From assembly GCA_013365365.1 (NCBI GenBank), contig JABVXU010000002.1, forward strand, positions 186,001 to 250,000: a stretch of DNA of 64,000 nucleotides. Direction: 5' to 3'. A program made the translations under genes and the position numbers. The stretch comes from Cruorifilaria tuberocauda (Eukaryota; Nematoda; Chromadorea; Rhabditida; Onchocercidae). This document shows positions 1 to 11,533 of this stretch, one piece after another (position 1 is the stretch's first letter; every line of letters starts with the position of its first letter). A model generated the notes under the pieces. The model saw only the letters and a program-made list of their open reading frames with translations, made no database searches and was not told where the DNA came from.

Positions 1-85
1 AGAAAAAGTCCGAGACAATAAATAATTTTGTGAAATTTCTGAAATGATTTTGTTAATGTTCAGCAAGTGATTCTTAATTCTTCAG

Positions 86-3000
86 GAAATGCTGGTGATT
101 AAGGAACAAGAAATGATAACTGAATATCGGGAAGAAATTGAACAATTGAAGAGAAATATTTTCAAATTGGAAACTTCCTTGACCGAAGCATCTGAGAACG
201 AAGATATTTTGAAGCAGAATTTAAACGAAGCGAAGTCAAGGGAATCAGTTTTGATGCAGAAGGTTTGTTTCTATTGTTTACATTATAGTTGTTTCTATTA
301 ATTATTTCTTAGGCAGATTTTTCTGAATTATTCCAAAGTTAAGCAGAAAAATTTCAGATGTTTTCATAATTGGGTCTCAACGATTTTAGATTATTCTAAA
401 GGATTATTTTTCTACAGATTTCTGAGAGCGACGGAGTCGATAAATTAGCTGTGGAACAACTGCATAAGGAGAAACTAACGCTTGAAGAAACAGTCAGGGG
501 ATTAAGTGAAGCTCTAAAATCTTTAAATGTCTCGCATGAATACGCAATATCTCAGCATGAAGAAAATTGGAGAGAGAAGATAGGAGTCGAAAAGAATAAA
601 GTGAAGAAGCTGGAAAACGAACTGAAAAAATTGCAGTGTAATTATATTTCTGCTGAGGAGAAGAATGAAAAGGTTTGTGACTTTTATTGTGCATTTTTGC
701 TTTAATCCTTCATTGATATTTGTCCTACCTTTTGATTTAGATTTTTTAAAAAAAGTTATTCTCTCAAAGAAATAGCGTTGCAAAAAATAGACAAATAGTG
801 TCATTTTCTATGTGAGAATGTTCCACGTTACCAGTAGTTTGCATAATGTTACTACAGTTTCAGTAATTAATACTGCTTAATTTTTATTTTAATTTCAGTT
901 AAGCTGTATCTTGAAATTGAAATGTGATAATACTATAGAGAAACAGATAACTTAGATATACAAAGCTGTGACCTGTGCTGAAGTCAAAATTTGTCCATCT
1001 AATTTAATGAGGAATCCACAGATATTTTCCCATCTCAATTATCATGTTGTGTGAAGAATTGTTCTAGTTATCATCAATGCTGAAAGAGAGAACAGAAACA
1101 ATTGAAGAAAAGAATAAAATAATCACAACAGAGAGTGTCAAATTGGAATCAACTTTTAAGGAGCTTGAGCTAATGGAGAAAAAAGCGCTACAGTTGGTTG
1201 GTTATTTCCATTCAATTAAATAATTTGAATACAAGACATAAATCACTGCTTCCAAACATATAGACATATGAAGACTCGCCATAGTCATGAGAGGCTGTGT
1301 GTGATAGTTCTATTTGTTAAATATCGTCAACAACACTAGACGACTATAAAACATAAGAGTGTCTTATACTTACATAAGAGTATAAGACAGTAGGCTGTAA
1401 GTTAGCGGAAAATTGTACCATGATTGCTCATTAGTAGTAACTAAAGAACTGTTGATCCTCTTCCATACTTTTGGAAAATAGTTGGCTTATGTAGATTTTC
1501 TGTTGTGTTCGTTCTCTTCATGTGAATTGTTGAAGTTTCCCAACCTTACGGAGTTCAGCAATGTTCATAGGATAATGAACTACGTGAAAAAGAAACTGTT
1601 GCCATCAAACATAATGAAGAATACATGAAATTAGAAGAAACGATAAAAAACATGCAACCAGAATTAAAAGAAATAAAATCGGCGAAAAAACAGGTTCCCT
1701 TTTGAATATTTTATTTTCTTTTGCATAAATTTTGAAACGCTGTTATCTTTTATATGGGCCAAACGCTAAGACTTATTATAGAAGTTTTATTTTCCAGAAA
1801 TAATATTGTTTACTGGTTGTTAGAAAGTAAAAAATCGTTGATGGGATAGAATCTAAGATCATGGCATTTTTAATCAGCATAATACAGTGCTGTAAGAAAA
1901 TTAATCCAGCTGTAGAAATCTCACCAGAATCATTTTGCTGCGAAAAGATTGTGAATTTTTTAATAAGATTAGCTATACTCTGCTGTTTCAGTTAGAATGC
2001 AGCTTAGCGAAAAAGGAGGAAAGTTCGAAAAAGAACCAGTTAGATGAGGCACTTGTTATATGTCAACAAGAAAAAACTGCGTTGATGGAACAACTTGAAA
2101 GTGTCATGCAGCAATTTTCTGCCTTGGTTTGTTGTGTCTTCACTTAATGCTAGGATATTTACAGTTTTTTCTGTTCAGTTAATATAATGATTTACAGTTA
2201 ATTTTTATGAATATTCTTGTTTTGATCGTACTTCATCTTTTCTGATATCCTAGATATTCGGAGTACTTTGCAGGTTGATGAATGTTCGAGATATAAGGAT
2301 AATGAAGTTGTATTACTTGCGAACATAAGTCAAAAGGAACTATCAATAAGGGTAAAGAGTGATAGCTTTGTTCTTCAGGAAATCTGTATTGTTGACTACA
2401 GATATTTTTTTTTAATAGAAAAATTACTCTTAAGAAGTACAAGGGACGGGATTTTTCATTTTTCATCTCACCATGAGTTGTGAATGCTATAAGACTGAGT
2501 GTAAAAAGCAAGTTTTTTACTAATAGAATGATTTTAAAAGGACATACCTTTCTTTGTAATTTCGAACCGCAAAGTATAGTTCAAGTATTATAGGAAATGG
2601 AAGAAAAGGTAAACTGTTTAGTGGCAAAGTTGGAGTCTGAAAAGCGTATTCATGATGACTCCATAAAAGATTTGCAGTGTGAGTTGAATCAGGTGCAACA
2701 GAAGAATACAGCGCTGTTGACTGCGAAAGAAAGAGTTAAATTTTCGTTTTTATGGTATAAATTATGAAATTTCATAAGGTGATGGCAAAATTCTTAAATT
2801 TCATTTTTAAGTAAAACTTAATAGCTAAATTGCTCTCATTAAGGACATGAGATCTAAGCAAAGAATATGTTTAGAAATGAAACTAGAGAAGATGGTGAAA
2901 GGAACATTTATATTATAATAAAGATTTGATCGAAAAGGGAGACTTCAAATTATTGGAAGCTGGAAAGGATTTTTGAAGTTTAAAAATAATAAAATGATAG

Positions 3001-4803
3001 AATAAAAGAGTTTCTGGGCTATGTGTTTACGTAGGTCCCCTTCCAGGAAATGGCAATCCAGTTGAAAAAGATTTCTGAATTAAGCGAGCAGCTTCATACG
3101 AAAGAGAAACAGTTATCTAACCTAGTGCAAGAAGCGGTAAATTATTGCTTTTAATTGTAGTCTTGTCATTAAGTCGCTAGCATGAATGCTGTTAAACATT
3201 TTTGCTTTTCAAAATGTGACAATATGCTGCATGAATTGTATTTTCAGTAGCAGTAGTACATGGCATGCAATAAATCTTACTCAAACAATATTTTCGTTAA
3301 CTAAATCAGATAAATCAGATATTGGTATCCTACAAAAGTCAAAGCTGTGGGCACAAGTCCATAAATAAATTGGCACAGTAGATAAAAAAAAGTTCGCTTG
3401 CAGGAAAGAATACATAACGAATTGCGTATAAAGGAAGAAAGAAGGTGTGTTCTCGAAACTGAAGCATTAAAATTGAACAAGCAAAACTTGGAGGTATTTG
3501 GGATGAGAGCTTTCATTTTAGTATATTCTGAAAATTCTCGAACATTGTATGTTTTCATATTTCAGTTGCGGAAGGAAATGGAAAATGTGTTGCAACTCAG
3601 AAATGATTCCGAAAAGGAGATTGATTTCCTGAAAAGCAGTTTGGTTTGTATTTTGAATTCTAAATTTAACTTTGCGGCGTATTTTCCATTTTCAAATTTC
3701 ACTTTTCCGTGAAATTTGTTTGCAGGAAAAATGTAAAAAGAATAAGGAAGAAAGTTTGTTAGAACTTTATGTACAACTGGAAACAGAAAGAAGTAAACTA
3801 AAGGCGGCTTCAAAAGATAATGAGGAAAAGGATGAAATTTTGAAGCAAATGAAAAATGATTTGGGAAATGCCAAAGAAAAGTTAAACGAGTTAAGGATCG
3901 TTCAACGCGGTAAGTTTTTATGTTTTCTGATGTGGCTTACTAGATTTTTCATTGTTACTATTCGCTCATAGAAAAAAAATTGAAGATCCTCTTTATTTAT
4001 TATGATTGTTTATAAGATTAATCCACATCTGTGTTTCCATTTATCTGCAGAATTGGAGAAAAGGAAAACAGAGTGGCTGCAAGAAAAACGAGCATTGCAA
4101 GAAAGGTTGGTATGTGCGATCTGTATTTCAGTAAAACTTGAAATGAGCACAAAATTCTCGACTGAAAATGAATGGGATAAGTATTTGCTCAGCTTTCAGG
4201 TGTTTAACGGCGGAAAGTGATCTTGAATTTGAACGCGAACGAGCTATTGTAAACAAGAGAAACTTCGATGATGTTCAAACTGCTATCCGAGAACTTGGGC
4301 AAGTGAATCAAAATCTACAGGTTGAAGTTTTTGAGTCTTATCATTTTATTTCGTCGTTCTTTTTATTTTTGTCGACTCTTGTTTTTTGAAAAAAAGAATT
4401 CTGGAGTTGCATCTTTTAATCTTAAAGATCGGTGCAATTTTTGACCCATTCTTTCTATTATGAACTTCAAATCAAATAGGTAAGTTTGAAATACTTTTTT
4501 TTCACTTTTGCTGCTTTGTCGATGCAGTACTGAGAACTTTTTGATATTTTTGGGTTGTTAAAATTATTAATGTTTTAGATGGATTTTGCGAAGCAGATAT
4601 CACGTAAATGGTTGGAAGATTCGGAGGCCGTAAATTGTCATGCATGTGACAAACCGTTTACTCTTACAAATCGCAAACATCACTGTAGACAATGCGGACA
4701 AATATTTTGCTCCTCATGTTCGTCATTCACTGCTAAAATTGCATCATCAAGAAATCCGGTTCGTGTTTGTAATGCATGTCATGAAGAAATTATGCATCGA
4801 TAA
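86..4803 (+). CDS. eea-1: EEA1-like early endosome coiled-coil protein with C-terminal FYVE domain (5' end outside window)
   Basis: Fourteen exons join in phase: 86-262, 418-672, 1068-1196, 1571-1693, 1992-2126, 2274-2351, 2594-2734, 3047-3136, 3404-3493, 3566-3643, 3726-3909, 4051-4105, 4200-4320 and 4579-4803, giving about 626 residues. All but the last encode Glu/Lys/Leu-rich heptad-like coiled coil. The last exon encodes a complete FYVE zinc finger: the WxxD element as KWLED, eight Cys/His zinc ligands, the basic RKHHCRQCG patch and the closing RVCNAC. FYVE domains bind phosphatidylinositol 3-phosphate on early endosomes, and EEA1 tethers such membranes with Rab5. The domain resembles EEA1 most, but RUFY proteins have a similar coiled coil plus FYVE end; the N-terminus (C2H2 finger versus RUN domain) would decide and is not in the window. 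The missing 5' end is a window edge, not a truncation. Confidence 0.85.
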
Positions 4804-6628
4804 TCTTAGAATTTTGTATTTCTTCTACATATTGCTGAAATCTATTGAGTGATGCTTACTTTTTCTAAATCTACAGTGTTTCCTATCGTACATCAATGGA
4901 CTTGTTAACTTTTTTCTTGTCTACAGTCGTCGACAGTTAGAACGAATCATTTAGTATTTCTTTATTGACTGACCAGCATTATAGTTTCAAACATAATTAG
5001 AATTCATTTGGTTGTACAAAATTCTTCAAATTCTTTAATTTTAGAAAGTTGATCGCCAAACATATGATTTGATTAACTGAATTGTAGTTAGAAAATATTT
5101 GTATTTATTGATTCGGTGTATTTTTTTTCTTTTTTGGAACTAATTTTTCTTTATTGCGAACACTCAAATTTCTGCTTATTTATGCCTTTCAAACTTTTTA
5201 TAATCATTATAATTGCAGATTTTTTACCAAGTTTTTTGCGAGCGATTGTTTATACTCTTCATCTTTCCCAGTTGATGTATGCTGTGATATTGAAGGAATC
5301 TTTTCTCTGTTTTGTGATATTGTTATAATGTTGTTTGAGTAGTCTGTCGTTTTAATTGCCTTATTTTTAGCAAGATATTCGCATATCATACTGATTCAGA
5401 ATTTATTTCTACATATTTATATATAATATTTTTGCGCATCATTGTACTGTGATAATAAATCTTTGAACACTTGTTCAGTAAAATTCTTTCCTTTCGGAAA
5501 TAATCTTGAATATATAGTTATGAATAATATCCTTTTATCAGCATCTGCAAAATCAGCAAAAGTAATAAAAGGCAAGGAACTGATAAGCAAAACGTTTGAT
5601 CTGAATCGCTATGGAATTAACACTTATTTTTCTTATGTTTTTATTGAGATGAAGAGTGAAAAAAAATTCGAATCTTCGTTAAGATCCTGGATCGCCACTT
5701 ACGCAACTCAGTTACTTACAATAATAGAATTTGATTTTTAGGAGTTGCACTTTTATTAGATGTCATTTCGACACTTGAAGTCAGTTTTATGGTAGTATAA
5801 GGACGTTAAAACTCTCAACTCAATGCTCTTTGAAACATTAATCCGTGATGAATTACATTTAATAATTTCAAAAAAACCTTCTTGTCGGAATGAAAATTGA
5901 CCAACGCAAAAGTTATGATTTCAGAATTACTCTAAAATTCATGGGTCTACAAGAACTGATTGAAAGAACCCTAATTAATTTACCAAAAATTTTTATAGTG
6001 CAGCACCAGAAGTAATCTGAATTAAATAAACTATGTTATTTAAAGTGTAGATTGATCGGTGACGGCTTACAAATACCAGTTTACTATTACAGCTAGCCTA
6101 GCCATTGCAACTGTGAATTTGTTCCAAGTAAAGATCTCTTATCAATCCGAATCAAATCAGAATAAAAAATGACTATCTAAACTACCTGTTTATGTTTATG
6201 GATCTCAACAGCTATTTTGATCAAATTTGACGATTCTGAGAGTCTGTTAGATTCATCAGTAGAACTGATTTGGAAGCCAGAGAAATAAGTGAATCAATTT
6301 TTAACCCAATCGAAAACCGATTTTCTGTTTAGAGTATAAACTGTGAAGTCCTTCAGAAAGCAATAGAACAGATTAGATTAAAATTCATGAAATTCTTGGA
6401 TGAGAAGACAAATCGCGCTTAATCACATCGTACCAGATATAGCCAAAAAAAATCCTCACTTGATTAGAACCACGCCTTCACTTTCTTTCTTCTCTCTACT
6501 GATGGTAATGATAATTGTCATTGAATACATACGGCATAGACGGCAAAAAGATTCACTACCGGGTACAGATAGGTGGCAAGCTTCCTACAACGTCTCCTAA
6601 AAAAATTTAATACTAAAATTAAATTTGT
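4804..6628. other. Intergenic, gene-poor
   Basis: AT-rich sequence between the EEA1-like stop and the MIG-18-like start. It presumably holds the EEA1-like 3' UTR and the promoter of the next gene. Open frames at 5442-5741 and 6400-6600 show no recognisable family, splice context or coding character, and I do not call them genes. Confidence 0.6.
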
Positions 6629-9547
6629 ATGTATCATACAATCACTCTTAGCACAGCATTACTATTGCTGCTAATATTACTATCAAGTTTTGGAGGAGAT
6701 AGCTATGCTATTGTTTGCACTTATATGGGTGAGCAGCATAATAATGGTGATCGATGGGTAAGTGATATTTTAAATTTTAAATTTCAAATAAACAAGTAGT
6801 AAAACGTTGAAATTATTCGGTAAATTATAGAGATAGCAACACAAATTTTGATTTAAAGGAATATTTTTAGCTGTAGCATCATTGCGAACGAATATCCTAG
6901 AAAACTCATAAAACCTGAAAATGCCAGAATAAATACATGCATGTAAACAACCGTTTTAGGAAATTTTAGTTAATTTGAATTATAATTACGTTAAACGGAA
7001 AGACATAGAATTTAAGGTAGTTCGATCGGCATTCATTATCGAATGTCACGTTTATCCGAACGGATCGTGGCGAGCTGATGTTGTTGCATGTCAAACGCCG
7101 AAGGGTATCGAAATGCATGATGGTGACGAAATTATGGAGGATGATGTGGTTCATTTTCATCTCTTCTCAATGCTCCATCAATTAATTTTTACTGTGCAAA
7201 ATTTTGAATGGAAATTTAAAATTCTAGAATTTAAAAACCCTAGATATAAGCTCCTACACTGATCTGTCTTACTGTAAAGTATTAAAAAAGCATATATTTA
7301 GATATTAATTAAGCAAATTAAGAAGGGAATAAGTAGAATTAAGAGGTTTAATGTAAAGATGATAAATAAAATGAGAAGGATTCAGAACATAGGATATGAC
7401 TGTTGTGAAGGAAGGTTGATAATATTTCGTGTATTTGAATCAAATTCGAAAAAAAGAGATCGTAATTATTTTTAAGTAAATTTTTAATTCTTAAATTCAG
7501 TCCTCTTCTTATGAAAGAAATTTTCTATAATATGCATCTTTTGTAAGAATACTCTACTATTTTATTTCTGGATTTAAAATTATTCATCTATTCTTCAGAA
7601 GTTACAATGCTCAAAGTTACCATCAGGTGGATATCGAATGCAAAAACATTATTTTAATCGAAATATTACTTGTGAAGGGCATAATTTTGGTAAACATACT
7701 AATTAAATTTTCATATTTTCATAAATGCAATCATTGAAAGTGTTCTTTCATCTATTCCTAATTTTTTGTGTATGTTTCATATTTTTATTGGAAATTTTTA
7801 ACAATTATACAGGAGAATGGTGGATTAGTAAACGAAATTTCAATAAAACTTGTATACCAACAGGAACATATATTATGAATTGTTTATCGGATAGCGGTAT
7901 TCCAATTAAGCTAAACAGATCCATTACGTTGGGTGGAATTCGATATAAGTTTGTTTCTATTCCTGTCAAAATTTACAACTATTCAAATGATTTTTATAAC
8001 AGAATACAATTTTTCATCCACTGTACAGTGAACTGCTTTGGTTGATTATTTGAAGGACTATCAGTTCGTTCACTCCCTTTTTACATTACTGTTAACTTTT
8101 CATCGCTAAGAATGCACTTTACGGTCAACCGATTAATCTATTTCAGGATTTGCTTATCATCAATTCATTCATTATACACACTTATTAACAAATTAACTCT
8201 AATTTTTATGATTAAACACCATCCAGCTACTTTATTACAAGAATAAACAAAATAGTTACTGCTTTCAGATAATGTTTATAAAGCAAACAAGCATTAGAAG
8301 GACCAAGAATTAATGGAAATTTTATATTTTAAACTAAATTAGCAATTAATTTAAAAATAAATAATAAGATAAAACAATTATTTCAATATCACTCTTCAGT
8401 TGTACGGGTAATGGCAATGGTTTAGTAACTCTGACACGCGAGTTCCCGAGAAATTTTCATACGATACCGAAAAGTGAACGAATTTATTGCACTGTTAACG
8501 GTATTCGAAAGAAAATTAATGAAACGTTTGTTCTTTCTTTCAATCGATAAGTTTCTAACTTTCATGCTTTGCTGTAAGCAATTAAAGATTTTATCCTTCC
8601 TCATTCTTTCGGCTGTGCTAAATTTTATCCTAAATGAATCATTTCAAGATGGATTGAAGACGAGAATTTTATTAAAAAATGTGATGAACGAGCTGTAATC
8701 ATTGTTAAAGCTTGCATGGCCGATGGTTTCATTATCGATCTCAATTCGAAATTTACGCGTAACAGTAAGGTGAGTTCTTTGGGGCACACTTTCCTGACAC
8801 ATATATCAATCATCCGTTTCTTACACATTTTCAACCTTTCCGTTCACCTCTGTTTCACCAGTTTGCTTCCTTTTGCCATTTTGAATTACTCTATCTTCCA
8901 AACATTTAAATGTCTTAAAAATAAACCGGTCTAAAATACCGAAATCTATAGGTGTTAAAATGCATTTCACAACATTCTTTTTTGAAATTATTTAAGGAGT
9001 ACAAATCTTTTAAAAAAAAATCTTTTTGTAAAATTACTATATGAAATTATTCGATTTGATATATGACGATTTTGCAAGGAAAAGAAAACATGAATTAATA
9101 TTCATTTGTTACAACCTTTGCAAAATTCTACTTCATAAATAATAGATACGTTTTGGTCTAAAGCTTAAAAATTGCTTAGCTGAAACTTGAATTTCGAGTG
9201 TCATAACTATTTGTAAAATTAATTTTATCCACAAGATTACTTATTATTCAAATGATTTTGCACTTCTTAGATAATTGTTTTTTCTGGACGATGATATGCT
9301 ATATTTAATATCACAATAGGCGGTAAAAGTTTGCTAGTCAATAAAGTACAAAAAAGCGTCAGGTAGAAAAAATTTTGACTCTTCCTAATCTTCAATTGCG
9401 CTTGCAGGGTCTCTAATTTCGTCATTTGAGGAATTCTATTTACAGGTGTACAGTTGTACCGGAAATGGTAATGGGAATGTTTCATTCAAGATCATGCCAG
9501 TTATTGACAACAGCACTCATTCCTGGTTCAGTTTAAAATTTTTTTAA
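6629..9547 (+). CDS. Secreted MIG-18-like protein with three fibronectin-type-I-like domains
   Basis: Seven exons join in phase: 6629-6757, 7017-7148, 7599-7689, 7813-7948, 8400-8525, 8649-8769 and 9446-9547, giving 278 residues. Residues 1-28 look like a signal peptide (LLLLLILL core). Three copies follow of the pattern C-x-G-x-W, F-x-x-x-C, a conserved Cys and a late Cys. Copies 2 and 3 both carry the motif CTGNGNG (exons 5 and 7), the usual end of such domains. The pattern matches nematode MIG-18-like proteins; MIG-18 is an extracellular factor in gonadal cell migration with the ADAMTS protease MIG-17. In each copy one intron falls by the first Trp and another just before the late Cys, pointing to exon duplication. 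The exon 2 donor is the least certain: 7145 and 7148 both keep phase. It could instead be a parasite-specific secreted paralogue. Confidence 0.75.
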
Positions 9548-9601
9548 AATTTTGTTTTGCCCTTGTGATAAGATATATAATGATAACAATTTATTCTTTT
9601 G

Positions 9602-9607
9602 AATAAA
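9602..9607 (+). promoter_or_regulatory. Polyadenylation signal of the MIG-18-like gene
   Basis: An exact AATAAA hexamer starts 55 bases after the stop codon at 9545-9547, a normal distance for a short nematode 3' UTR. In AT-rich DNA the hexamer also occurs by chance. Confidence 0.5.
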
Positions 9608-11515
9608 ATATTTTTAAAAATAGACTTTCATTGATTCTACTTGATGTAATACATGATTAATAAGTATGAGTAATCATGTAAATGGAATTTGAGAATTTTA
9701 ATGCAAACGATTGAAAAGTATGCAAAAGGATCATATATTCTACTTAGTAGAATGTTGAGTATACCGTTAATCCTTATGTTTTGAGTATTTAGAAGGGAAA
9801 ATTTCAAATTTACGAATCATAGGAGGGTGGCTAGGAAGAAGAGAACCGCTCGTTATTATTCAGACTGAGCAAACTATCTAAGAATTTTGATTTTAAAATG
9901 AAATTGTTAGCAATAGCTGTTGATAAAATTTTCAGATTAAACAAATGCTTCGTTCGGGAATGGTAAAATGATTAGAATCGAACAAATTAATTGAAAACGA
10001 TAATCGTTATTGCGAAGAATGGATACACATATGATATTTCAAAAATTTATTCAAAAAATTAAAATTAGAACAGAAATAATGTAAAACATTTTGTCAAGTA
10101 ATATTTTATTAAAGTGATCGAAACTTTCGAGCTGCTAACTTCTTCATTTCATTTAAAAGTAATCATAAAAAATCATTGGAACTCGAATTCTAATATTATT
10201 TAACATTAATAATTCTATTTTTTTATCATTAATTCTAACTGTTCTCAATTTTTATAACACATACACACATACATACGCATAAACAAACACATACACATAC
10301 ACATATACAAACACACACACACGGTAAAAACTATTCATTTCAATTAGTAAAACTCTCTGCAACATATCCAAACCATTACGAGAATAAACAACTGCAAAAG
10401 ATCGTATCGTCATCGATTACATTATCGAATCACTTCATGCAATTATTATTATCACTATATTATCTGCACAATTTGAGATAGTGAAGTTTTCAAGCATTCA
10501 ACAAACTATTGAAGTGAAATTAAGTCTCTGACAAACGTAAATTACTGCTTATGCCACAGCATGTAAGATATTTAATAGCAATTAGTGAATTCAGAACATT
10601 CTTATTATTTTTCATTCGTCGACTCGAAATATAGGACTTCTAAATTACATTTATGACTTTTATAACATTAATTAGTATTTTAGATTGAAACCGATTTGAA
10701 GAAATGAATTGTGAAACAACATCAGTTATATCTTTGTGTACAGTAATTTCAGTCAGTTAAATCAATTTCATCATGAGTAAATTGATTCCAATTCATGCAC
10801 TGCTTAACATCGATGTAAAGCCCATTTTCAAGAACGAACATGAAACTACTTGAATGAATAAACCTTTTTTCGTGGGTTACTCGAAACTTTTCTGAAGATC
10901 TTTGAACAAAAATAATTCAATCGACTCCCCATCGAAAAATCTTTTATGCATTCGACCACTGCATCAGAAAGTTGCTTCTCGCAAGATTTCTTATTCGATA
11001 CTCCAAAAGATTCGATGCAAATTATTAGTATTTATTTGTTTTTAGAAATCAATTAAAGAGTAACTCTTAAGTAACCATTCTTTTTTGGGTGAATACTCAC
11101 CATATATACTCTTTATCTTCCTATGAAAGCAAAAATTTCAACTTCCTGTTATTATTGCTATATATAAATATATATTCAAATATGTATGTGGCGCTTTATT
11201 CATTGCTAGCCATTACGACAATTTTTTTAATATTTAAATTCATATTGGTATTAATTTTTCTTCGAAACGTTTTGGATCAGTTGTTGGATAATATCGATAA
11301 TCGAGATAATATGAATCTGCAAAAGGAAGAAATTAATTCAAGCTGAAATAGCTTTTCAGGAATCATTAATCTAAAACATGATAATTTCCTTGAAGTTTAT
11401 CTCTCTTTTTTTCTTATTACCCCGAACCATTATTTGTTTGTTATGAAAGCTGACATGTAAAATAACCAATGATGCTGATATGAAAATCTCATTAACTTAT
11501 TCCCTACGGTTAATA
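9608..11515. other. Intergenic between convergent genes
   Basis: AT-rich DNA between the 3' ends of the MIG-18-like gene and the kinase gene. It holds a CA-rich microsatellite (10257-10322). A hydrophobic frame at 11089-11346 has no recognisable similarity and I leave it out. Confidence 0.6.
10257..10322. repeat. CA/CATA-rich microsatellite
   Basis: About 65 bases made almost only of ACACAT, ATACAC and ACAC units, ending in a run of five AC dinucleotides. Simple-sequence DNA between two convergent genes. Confidence 0.9.
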
Positions 11516-11521
11516 TTTATT
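11516..11521 (-). promoter_or_regulatory. Polyadenylation signal of the TTBK-like kinase
   Basis: On the minus strand an AATAAA hexamer lies 12 bases past the stop codon (11534-11536). This close spacing supports the placement of the last exon. Confidence 0.5.
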
Positions 11522-11533
11522 TAAAATCAATAC

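Noticed and set aside
5442..5741. 99-codon open frame downstream of the EEA1-like gene
   Set aside because: No family resemblance, no acceptor or promoter context, and a frame of this length is expected by chance in a window this size.
11089..11346. Hydrophobic 85-codon frame
   Set aside because: T-rich sequence readily gives Leu/Phe/Ile-rich frames. There is no homology, splice partner or supporting signal.
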